Of a DNA stretch of 64,000 nucleotides, positions 38,901 to 50,900 are shown one piece after another. Positions within the stretch are counted from its first letter, which is position 1; each line of letters begins with the position of its first letter. The notes beneath the pieces are model-generated. The model did no database searches, was not told where the DNA came from, and saw only the letters and a program-made list of their open reading frames with translations. Origin of the DNA: Hedera helix (lineage: Eukaryota > Streptophyta > Magnoliopsida > Apiales > Araliaceae). The translations under genes and the position numbers were made by a program. The stretch lies in assembly GCA_947179155.2 (NCBI GenBank), contig OX359286.1:10070501-10134500 (forward strand), read 5' to 3'.

Positions 38901-41900
38901 ACTGATTCTCCTATTCTGAGCTTGAACATTTTCTTATGGTTTAGTGCTTAGCTCAGAGTCTTTTTCTGATCTTCTACTCTTGGCCCTACAACTCTATTTT
39001 TATCTGTTCTTCATTTGATGATTCCACTCTGCTCTGCTCGACGATCTTCTCTTCACTCAACGATTATGCTTAGCTCTTCACTTGACAATCTTGGGCTCTG
39101 CTCTGTTCAACAATTGTGCTCTGATATGATCTGCACCCGATGAAGTTCTCTGTGCTTAATAATTCTGGGATCGTAAAGTTAAGCTTTAGGCATCTCACTC
39201 AACGATCCTAGCTTAATCTACGATTTTGTAGTCTTTTGCCTTCTGCTCTTTTGACTCTGCTGTTTTATTGTTCTACTCTACAGTCTCCCAGTTCTTCTAC
39301 TTTGCTCTAACTCTGTTGCTTTGGTCTGCTCTGTTGAACTTTCTTAGTTTATTACATTTTTCTATCTCTTTGTATTTGGATCAACCTAACAAATTTGATC
39401 CCTACATCCTTTTATAATAGATTACAATATTTTGATCATAAGGACTGTATATAATTTATCTATGTAATCTGGATTAACCTAATAAATTTGATGCCTAACT
39501 AGTCTATCTTTACAATTTGGACCAACTTAATAATTTTGATCTCTAAGCCTTTGTACAATGCACCTTGAAAGATCATAGAATTAGTGAAAACGAACTCTAC
39601 GAATGCACTTGGTGAAAATTGTATTATTGATTATTACTATGTGAACTCTCAAAACCTAGGATTAATATAGAAGAAGCAAGATAAGACAAGAAACCAAACT
39701 AATAGTTTCTCCTCACCTCAAAGAGATAAAAAAAAAAAATCACACACATAAGCATTCATTATATGTGTTATATTTTCTATTTGTGTGAATTTCTTTTTGC
39801 TAATATTATTTTGAACTATAGCTAGTAATGGTCTTAGTTGTTAAGAAAGTAAAGAGTAGAGTTAACACTACGACCAAACTAAGAAGGATTATAGAGCTAG
39901 TAAAAACTCACTCTACGAACCTACCTAGTAACAATCATAAAATCATTCTTTGGCCTATACCAACTGTCAGCCTTGGAGGAAAGAAATGTATTATGATGAT
40001 GGTTGACAACTATGGTTGATTTATCTGGGTGGTGTTTCTAGATTCTAAGGATGAAACCATATTTAATTTGATTCGATTCTATTGGGCTGGCAAAGAATGA
40101 TAAGGGTTTTCAATGTCATAAAGAAGGACTATGAGAAGGAGTTCAACTCTTCCGAGATTTCAAGTTTTGCATAGTGAAAAGAACATATCATAATTTCTCT
40201 GCACCAAGAACTCCACGACAGATCGGTGCAGCTGAGAAAGAGAACAAAACATTCTTTAAAAGCAGGAAGGACATTTCTAGCCACCGGGATGTCAAAATAA
40301 TTACAAGATAAATCTATTAACATTTCCTACTTTATTTAGAAGAGATCTCTTATTCACTCAGTTATTAAGAAAACGCCCAACAAGTCTTAGAAGGAAAGAA
40401 AGACAAATCTTGGTTATCTACACATCTATGGCTAACACATTAAATCCTCAACATCAGATGATATCACGACCATCAACCCTCTAGTCATATAAGAGCAAGA
40501 GGATTTTGATATCAATGTCTCATCTTTCATAGAGATAAGTTATTTTATGATCTACAAATCAGTGATTGTAGAACCAGATGAATCAACAAATCTTAAACAT
40601 CAGAACTCATTCTTGAGGAATTCAGACAAGAAGACACAAGGGCAGACATTCCAATAAGAAGAAGTTGGGTAAAGGATCACTCAGCAGACTCAATCATTGG
40701 TGATTTTATAACAAATAGTCAATACTCGATTCAACACTTCTAATGAATATTTTCATTAGAGACATTCATCCCAAATGAAGTAAAAGAAAATTGATGAGGC
40801 TCTTCTTAATGTTAGCTGGATAGAAGCTACAATATAATTAAAAGATCTGGGAACTGATTCTTTGATTTATAAGGTTATCCAGTATTAGGCATCAAATAAG
40901 TCTTCATACACAAGCTAAATGAAAAAGACAGAATATCAACAAGAAACAAACCAAACTTATTGCAACAGGGAATCAACCGTGATAAACCCTTGCACTAGTA
41001 ATACAACCGTAAGATATCATGGTGTTTCGTGGTTATACTGCCCCCACGAAGCTCAAGATAGTTCAAATGGATGTTTCAAGTGTGTTTCTCAATGATGAAC
41101 TTCAAAGAAAGATCTGTGTTAAAAAACTAGGTTTTACTGATCTAACTCTCTCTTGTAATTATGTTTAAAACTAGATAAAGTGTTAAAACATGGTGTAAAA
41201 CTATAAATATTTTTCTTATTTGAAAATGGATTAACTAAAGGAAAAATAGACACAACACTATTTCTTGGTATGTAAAAGCATTGTTAGTATAAATATATGT
41301 AGATAATATAATTTCTACTTCTACTAATGATAATTTATGAGAGAAGTCAACCAAGCTGTTGCAGATCAAGTTATGAAAAGAGCATGATAGGTAAGTTGAA
41401 CTTCTTCCTTAGACCTCAAATGAAGAAAATGGATAAAGACATCTTTATCGACCAAACCAAGTTTATCAAAGATCTATCTATACAAGTAGAGTTTGGAAAC
41501 AACTACTCCCACATCTAAGGCTCTTGTAGATAAGCTAGACAAGGATAAACATAGTAAAAATTATTGATTCTACTCAATATAGAGGTATGAATGGCTTTCT
41601 CTCCTATACTTAACTGAAAGTAGATCTGCTATTATATTTTCTTATATTTGTACTAGATCTGAAGATAATCTTAAGAGATCTCATTTGGCATTTGTTAAAA
41701 AGAATTTTTTTTGGGGACTCCCAAATCTGAACTGAAGATTTTTTTTTTTGGACTCTCCATTTAATTTAACTTGATATTAAGAGTCTAACATTGCAAGATG
41801 CAAAATAGACAGAAAAACACTAGTGGATTTTTCAAGAGTGAAGAATAGAAATTATCTTATAGTTCAGCAAGAGACAACACTCAATTTCAACATTTACTGC

Positions 41901-44900
41901 ATAAGCTGAGTACATTTCAATTGGAAATTATTGAGCTCAAATATTTCAAATAAGCCACCTGACTATAGGTTCGTTCTGTTCCTATTCATTTTTGATACTA
42001 CTAGTGATGCCATTATTGCTATTGCCATAATACTGTCTTGTATTCCTAAAGTTTTACATATTGACATATAGCATCACTTTTTTGAATATTATGTGTTGAA
42101 TAATAACATTGCTTTATATGATATCCAAGTAGCTGATAAATTTGTTGACGCGTCTACTAAGCCTTAAATGAATCCAGTTTTTAAATAAGTTAATAAGTAA
42201 ACCAAGAAAGATAAACTTAATGTGCTAAATTATTTTTTTGCTTAAAAAGACTAAACTATGCAAGTGAGAAAATATTAGAATGAAATTATTTTATAAAGGA
42301 TCGTAAAGTTGGGCTATTGGTATTACTTAGTGAAGAATCACTCTACGATATGAAAAAGCCAAAATTTCACTCTACAAAATTTAATAAAAAGAAATCATCT
42401 AGTAATGACATATAAGGGTCAGACAAATAGTTAGGATTAACAACTACTTTGACCTATGTGATAGAAGTCTACTGTCACACTTAAATTGCATTAGCAAAAT
42501 TAGCTGCCTGACTAACTAATAGGAGTTTAACACGTGTCTCTGTCAATAGTGAAAAGAGTGATTTGCATAACATCCTTTTAAATTTCATCATTTCATCTGC
42601 CAAAGTTAATGCATATAGTCATTTATTTTTAATTGACTTTTGAACTTACCGAGCATCTGTCTTTACTAAGTCCTCAATCATCTAATTCTTTATATTTCTT
42701 CCTTGTCTCTTTAAATACCTACCCATCAAAGAAGCAATCACACTGTCACAAACTTGTTCAATAATAGGTCTTTAACTCTGATTATCTCCAAAAACCCTTC
42801 GAGCTTCATTTTCCAGATTCTTTCTCAACTTCAAGGAGTGGGCTATGTACTGCTAATCTATGACAAAGTCAACAAGCGAATCATAATGTAACCAAGTTCA
42901 TATATTGCTTCTTCATCAAGATTAAGCTATCATACAAAGCTTATCGTCCCTCTTAGCTGACTGAAATCTCTACAAAAATTCAGTCGTTGAGAAGGAAGAA
43001 TTATCTAACTCCTAGATAGTTATGATATTGAGGGGGAGCAGAGGATAAAGAGAGAAGCCGAAGAAAAATGGTCCTATAAGTTCTTCTCTCACCATTTACA
43101 CCCTTAGTCGCTTAGTGTTATCTATTGACAAATATCATTAAAGATTTTGTTAATAGTGTGATACTAACAAAAAGGGGGAGATATATAATTTAGGGGTAGA
43201 GATTGTGTGAAAACAAAATTTGTAAAGAAGTGTGACAAATCTTTGTATGGTGTATGACTATATTATTAATGAATATAATTTTGTTGATTGCAATGTTTTT
43301 TTCCATGTATTTATCTGTTATTTGTTTGTATATTGTATGATATGTTATATATACTGTATGTGCTTTGTTTTAAATTAATTCATTATTTTTTTTATTTTTG
43401 TCATCATCAAATAGGGAGAGATTGTTAGTACATTTATGTGTTAGACTACTTGGATTTAATGATGACAAAATAACAGTGCATACACAATTTGATATTGACT
43501 TCAATTAGTATAAATTAAGTTAGTTAGTATAAATTGAGTTAAATAGGGTCGGGGGGGGGGGGGGGGGGGGACTGTTTTAATTTATAATTAGTTTTAATTA
43601 TAACTAACATGTTTAGTATTCTTAACATGTTTGCTTATAATCAATGAGCAATGAATAATCTGAAGAAGAAAAAGAGAACTCTATTGTACAACCCTAATAA
43701 AAGAAAGCATTGTACAAGGGCTTAAGGATCAAAATTGTTAGGTTGATCTAAATTACAAAGATAGACTACTTAGGGATCAAATGTAATATCCCGAATATGT
43801 ATGAGGCTTGTAAATATGATCTGACATGATTAAGGCAATTGTACAGTACGATACAATATTATAATAATATAAAGTTTTAAAGGATTGCGATTATTTGTAT
43901 ATATGTTAATGTTAGACATTTTCACGGATTAAAAGGAGGAAACAAAATAATGGTAAAAATAATAATAAACAAGAGGAAAAGAGATGGAAGTATGAAAGTT
44001 TACGTATGAGTATAAGAGATTTAATGATGTTAAAGATATTAATACCTGAGTATAAACAGGTAGTTATAAGCCGTTACAAGTCAGATAAGACTAGGGTTAA
44101 GAAAAGATTTTCGTTCATGAATTGGATACGAAAAAGTAAATGAAAGAGAAAGTAACATAATACTTGTGTTAAGGTAATTTGAGGAAAAGGAGTATGTATG
44201 AGTTTATAAGTAAACTGAATAAGAACGTATGGTAGTTGTGATTTCGGGGACGAAATCCTTATAAAGGTAGAAAACTGTGATAACCCGAATTTTCAGAATC
44301 TATTTTAAATGAGAATTAGGTAAGAATTTCGTGAATGAGATTTGAATTAACTAAAAAATGAAAAGAAAAGCCAAGTGGAATAATTAATTTTGATTAATTA
44401 TTTGAGAACAAAATAAAGCTTATATTATGAATTAATATAGCTCGAATGATGAGCCTTGTGCAGCAATGTATTAATGTTTAAATCAAAGTTTCATGAAAGA
44501 TATAAATAATTCACTTATTTAATTAGTAGACTAGCCTAAGTGTTTTATTTAATCAATAGTCAATTGAATTAATAGCCTAAATAATTAATTAGCTTGGTTA
44601 CTAGCCTTGTGTGGCATTATGGAAGGGTTAAATTAATTAAGAGCCCAAATATTATGTTAATTGAAAAAAGCCAAAAGGATTTAAGAAATTAAATTGATTA
44701 ATAGTCAATTGAATTAATACCCTAAGTTAATAACTAATTAGCTTGGTGGGCTAAATTAATTAAGAGATCAAGTGAGAAATTAATTAAGTCCAAGTATGTA
44801 TGTAATTAAATTAAGTGCCTAGCCCAATTATTAAAATGGGAAGGAACGAATTAGAAGTCCAAACCTTCTAATTTAACTAAGTACTTGCAAACTTTATAAT

Positions 44901-47900
44901 TTAAGTGAGCTTGACTTTAAGTGACCATGATACTTGCAAAATGGGAGTATTGTTTGGCTCAACCTTTTTAGCTAATTTAATCATGCACTAGCCCAATGTC
45001 TTACCCAAAGTTTGAAATTGGTGTAGGGTCTACATAGATACTTATATATATACAAGAAAGAAAGAAAGGAATAAGGGCTAATTTTCAGCCAGCTCCTTTA
45101 TCGGGAAGAGATGAACCATTTTGGTTAGAAAAAAAACATATTTTGCTTTGTAAGAAGCATGGGTGCATTGGTAGATTCAAACATATACTTACATATGTTA
45201 TATCTATAGGTTTTACAAGACTTGAGAGTTTTTAATGATATCATTTTTCACTAAAACATATCAGCCCTTAAGTCATTCAAACATTCACCAAGTTTTATTT
45301 TATAAAGATGTTAGAGAAAAGATAGAGAGAAGCAAGAGAGAATACTCGTGAGAGGTGAAGTGATAGATATTTGAGAGCTATAAAAGCCACCATTTTCGGG
45401 TAGCAAGGAAGAATAGGAAGAATGAGAAGGTGATCTAGCTAAGCTCCATAGCAAGAAGAATGAAGATTTAGATCAAGCACCAAAGAAAGTTTAAAAGTTT
45501 TCAAACCCTAGTTTAGTTAGTTTTTAGTTTAAACTTTTAGTTTATGTTAGTAAACATGCTTGGTTGTGGGAGTTATTTTATGTTGAGGATCATGGTGGAT
45601 TCGAAGGTATAAGGATGGTTGCGCTAGAGTTTTTATGGTCAATATGTGTTTTGATGCATAAAAATGAAAGTTAAGTGCATGCATGTAGGAAATCATGATT
45701 TTTGAAAAACCCTAACACCAAACTAATTTTCTAACACTTATAACTAGCTGTGGGTTAAGTATTTTTGAGATCCATAATTTACATATGTTAGATCTATGAG
45801 TTTTCTAACAAATTCAAGTGGAATGAATGAAAAATGTTATGTTTTCAATTTATGGTAGTTTTTCTACCAAAACATTCCAACTGCAAAAAATTTAAGAACA
45901 CTAATCTATCTAAAATTTGGAACACTATTTTGGGTTAGTTAGCTTATTTTAAAAATTAAACCCTTTAGTATTCTAAAATTATACAGTATAATGAAGTTCC
46001 AGTCTGAAAATGAGCTTGATCCGACTTTAGATGAGTGAGTTATGGTCAATCAAATATTTAGGTTTTAAAAATTAAAATGGATAAATCTGGAGTTTTAAAA
46101 CTCCAATGAGGCTGGAATTTTTATTGGAAGAACAAATTGATATAAGGTAGCTACAGTTTAAATTTCGTGATTTTTGGATAAATATTGATTTATGAAAAAT
46201 GTTGCAATTTTGATTATACGTGGCCTTCTTAAAAATAGTATTTAATGTTGAAAATTAAGAAAAAAATATTTTATTCGTGAAATAAAATATACTAAGCGGG
46301 GCCAAAAGAAAGAAAAATAATAAGGTGTTGAAGTATTTTTAATAAATAATTTGAGTTAATGAAATTAATAAAGTTAGTTGAAAGAATACCCAGAAGTTAT
46401 ATAAAATAATTTCTCTGACTTATACAAGATAAAGATGGATGAACAAGACTAAGTAAGGGTCAAATGGTCATTTTTATAATTAATATTATAATTATGATAT
46501 AGTGTAACGATTAAGTGAATTTACGGTTAAAAAATAAACTACTGGCTTAAGCTACGGTTATTTACCGACAATGTGATGTCATTGTTAATGTGTAAGTTAT
46601 CTAAATAAATCTTTACGGATATTGTAGGTAATCTTCTGAAAGAGGGTAATGACGTGTTTATGGACGGCATATCAAGTCCAGGCAAGTTTTTCAGAACCTA
46701 TTTGTATTATGTGCAAGTTTTTTAGTGTTATGTTAAATTATCGTAAACTTGTTATGAGTATGCAATCTATGACATAATGTGATATTAAACTGCTGATAGT
46801 CAGTTGATGGTTGGAGTTAATTGTCCTATGTGAACTTTATAACATGAGAAATGTGAGCGTTACTATCTGTATAATTGATGATATATGAAACATGATAATA
46901 TATGAAGCATGATAAAATGTGAAATATGAAGAAGTATGAAGCATGTATGAAATATGAAGTACGTAGATAATATGAGGTATGATGAAATATGAAGCATGTG
47001 TAAACGATGAAACATGTATAAAATGTGCGGTATGTTATGTGATAACTATTAAACTTGTTGGGCAATATGATTGCTCACTCTTGCTTAATTAAACATTTTC
47101 AGCTAAAACCGAGAAATTCAGATTGACTAGTTGGTGCAATGGAAAAGAAAAGGCTAATGAGTAGAAGTTTATTAGGTTAACTTTTGATATGAGCTGTATA
47201 TAATTTGATACATGTAAAACTTTTATGTTAAGTTGTTTTATAATAGTAAGGTTTCAGGAGATACTGGAATTATATTAAAACGATGTTATGTAGAATTATG
47301 AGTTAAAGTTACTTATAATTATTGTATTAGATTAAATCATAATGTATATAATTTGGAGTGTATTAGAAAATTATAAAGATTACGATTTTGGAATAAAAAA
47401 AATATTGTAAAGTTTTTAAATAAACGAGTTTTATCAATTATATTATTGATGGATGTTGCGGATATTAAGAAAGATGTTGTACATTAATTCACAAGATCCG
47501 TTGTATCAAGTACAGGAATTTTAGGGGCGTTACATCAAATTATTTAAGTTGATCTAGATTACATAGATAAACTCTGTACTATCCTTATGATCAAAACATT
47601 GTAATCTATTGTAAAAGGACTTAGGGATCGAATTTGTTAGGTTCATCCAAATATAGAGAGAGATGAAAATTTAATAGACTAGGAAAGTTTAGCAGAGCAG
47701 ATCAAAGCAGCAAAGTCAGAGCAGAGTAGAAGAACTAGAGATCGAGGAGCAGAATAGTGAAATAGTAGAGTCAAGTAGAGCAGAAGGCAAAAGACTGTAA
47801 AATCGTAGAGTAATCAAGGATCGTTGAGTGAGATGCCTAAAACTTAACTCTACGATCCTAAAATCATCGAGTGCAGAGAAGTTCGTCGGGTGTATATCAT

Positions 47901-50900
47901 AGTAGAGTAGAATCGTCGAACATAACAGATCCCAAGATCATCGAGTGTAGAGTAAAGCAGAATCGTCGAGTGAAAAGAAGATCGTCGAGCAGAGCAAAGC
48001 AAAATCGTTGAATGAAGAGTAGAGAAGAACAGAGCTGCAAGACCAAGAGAAGAAGATCTAAAGAAGACTCTAAGATGAACATTAAACCATCATAAAAGAA
48101 TGCTCAAGCTCAAAATAGGAGAATCAAGCTTACTTCAAGGCAAGAGAATGACTAGAAGAAGAAGAAAATGCCATCCCATAAGATCAGCACAAACATGGAG
48201 AGTTCGTAGAGTTCAACACTGCAGAGTAAATCGACAAAGCTCTAGCACAAGAATTGAAGATATGAAGCTCACAGGTGCAAAACAAGTCAAAGTACTCAAT
48301 ATCGTTGAGCTACTTCAGAACACAGAGTCACATCATTGTTAAGTGATATGTGGTTTTTATACCTATGTTTTGAATACACTTGAGCTTGATAAATTGCTTA
48401 TCTTTAAGTATTTATGTTAGTTTATATGTGTTTTTATGTGTTGGTTGTAATTTAGGTTGTATAGTAAGTTTATGTATTTTCTGTTAATTTACACGTCTTT
48501 TTACCACATTATTATAGGATGTGGTTTTCTATTACTTTTTATGTGTTTTATGTTGTTTTGTAGTTATTACAATAAGGACTTGGTGGATCAAGGTTTGGAT
48601 TGCCCGGTTTGCATTTTCGGCGTGTCGTTTGCATAGAGGCCAGCTTTTGACATTGTTCCGGCTAGAATCTCCGCTTGTGCAAACCATGAAAGTTGTAGAA
48701 CTTCTTCTCAGCTTTCCGAAACATCTTGAATCATCTCAATCGGAGATCAGACGCAAAAGCTACACCAAAAGTACGAAGAAATTGCACATCAGCTACTTCA
48801 CACCCAGGTTTGGCCTTCATCCTTTCTGATTCTGCAATTTTTTAAAACATCAAAGTTGTAAGTCTACAAATTTCCTTTTCAGAACATCTGGAATTACCTC
48901 TATCGGAGTTCGTATGAAGAAGTTACGCCCAAAATACGAAAGGACCCTGAAGCTGCCAAATGTCAATTTTCTGCAAAACGGCGCAGCTGTGCCCATTTTG
49001 TACTAGGGAGAAGCGCAACTGCACCGTACGCTAGGCAGACCGCGATTTTTCACACAGTTTTCTGCAAAACGGCGCAGCTGTGCCCATTTTGTACTAGGGA
49101 GAAGCGTAGCTGCACCGTACGCCAGGCAGACCGCGAACAGTTCGCTATAAAAATCAATTTTTGCCCTAAAAACATTTCATAATCAGTTTCTTCCGAGAGG
49201 AGGCAGCTGGGGTGATTTTGGGAGGCCAAGATGGTGCTTCCATAGAGCTCCTACATCAATTTGATGCCATGATTTAAGGAGTTTTCTTTATTTCTTCTTC
49301 CTGTCTCTCTCTTTATCTTATGTAATCTATTGAACGTTTATTTTTGGAATCACTTTGGATGAATGTTCTTCCATAAATGTAATATTTTGTGGTTTAATGT
49401 TAATCTAAATGGTTTTGATTCCTTATATGTGCTATTACTCACTTGATCAATGATGTTTTGTGCATGTGTTTTGGATTAAGCCATGAATCTAGGTTTTGTT
49501 ATGGAACCCAATAGGTTGTTCTAGTTGATTTACTCTCTCTTTGGTTGGCACCATATGGATTGGTTCTTGTATTTTGTGCTCTGTGTTTAATTTCTAGGGT
49601 TTACATTTACTTAGTAGCCTATACGGAACTGAGAGAGGGAGTATAGTGTTTGACCCAAGTATGTTACACATGTTCGTGATTCCACATGGCGTTGGGATTA
49701 TGATTCGTGGAAAGGATAGACATATACCGATCCACCATGTGCACCCTTTGAGAACTTGACCTTCAACCCTTATTATTCTTAGCTTGGGCGTTCCTTCTTG
49801 TTTCTGTTACCTTGTGTCGGATTTGGGTAGGATGTCGCTACATGATGCTCGAGAGAGGCATGTTAGTACCATAGAGAGTTCTCGGTTGACCATTCATCGG
49901 CTACGGCCGTGTGGATGTGTTTTCATATTTTGCGCCTAACGCATATTTGTTTGACCTAGTTATTAGTGTGGTAACCGTGAGGAACTGAGAAAGGGAGTAC
50001 CGGTTTAGACCTAGATACAATGACACGTGTTTGTGATTCTTCCTTGAGTTGGAATTCATGATTCATGAGTTAGGATAGAGATATGCCAGCTCGCCTTGTG
50101 TAGCCAAGAGAGAATCTGTTCTTCAAATCCTTTTTAGTGTTGACTCTCATAGAGATATAGTGAGTTGCCTAGTTAGGGTGTTCCTTCCCGTTTCTGTTTC
50201 CCTTGGGTCAGATTTGGGTGGATTTGGGTATGGTGCAACGAGAGTTGGCCATATCTAATATAAAGAATTCTCGGTTGACAATTCGTCGTGACTGTATAAT
50301 TGAAGAGAGAGTTATGAGACTTAAACGAACTATTGGGGGAAGTTGCAATCTTAGATTCACCTATCTTTAATTGCTTTCTAGTGTAATTCATGTATTTACA
50401 TTTTCATTGCCATTATTGATAACCGTTTTAATTGAAAGATGCTCGATAGAATTGATGTTGGAAAACATTTGCACTAATTCCTCGTGGGATCGATAATTTT
50501 ACTTACTCTGTATTACTTGTTGACCGCGTATACTTGCGCGTTTTGTTCATTCAAACGAACTCGTCGAGGTCGGAACTCGATAAATAAATCAAAATATGAA
50601 AACAGAATAAACAGTTCCGATTTCAGCACCAACATTAAGCTACATCAGTGCTACTTATCAGAGTTCATAATGCCAACAACATTAAAAGACAGATTCACTA
50701 CGATAGATGATTGGGATATCTTTATCAAGAATTCTCCAGCAAGAAGAAGCCTATGGTAAGTTAGCCGAAGAAGATAAGGATCATAGTATTATTCAGCAAT
50801 GACTAGTTTATCAAAAGGAGAGGACATGTGGCATCCACTACAACAAAAGGAGTACACTGAACAGAGACATAATGGAGTCCACAACCTTGTAAACAACAAG

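Larger units (their letters stand above)
35470..39561 (-). other. Internal inversion of element B (rest of 5' LTR, PBS, gag)
   Basis: Read on the - strand from 39561, the sequence continues the LTR at precisely the base where the + strand copy stops at 35469: taaaagaaa joined to gcattgtacaa, as in the intact 3' LTR. It then runs through the LTR end (36991), the primer-binding site and gag. It contains LTR hairpin repeats at about 37370-37570 that mirror 51785-52070. Confidence 0.85.

Noticed and set aside
35221..39561. A separate minus-strand copia element between 35.5 and 39.6 kb
   Set aside because: No target duplication bounds it, and its LTR continues the 249-bp + strand LTR fragment exactly at the breakpoint, so an inversion inside element B explains it better.
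42181..43422. Possible env-like ORF after copia RNase H in element B
   Set aside because: Some long-LTR copia lineages have one, but no open frame, signal peptide or membrane segment is seen here.
46826..47065. Tyr/His/Ser-rich antisense frame
   Set aside because: Translation of the degenerate atgaaatatgaag-type repeats in the gypsy LTR.
48521..48829. 102-residue open frame in the solo LTR
   Set aside because: Lies wholly inside a TSD-bounded solo LTR and shows no protein family features.
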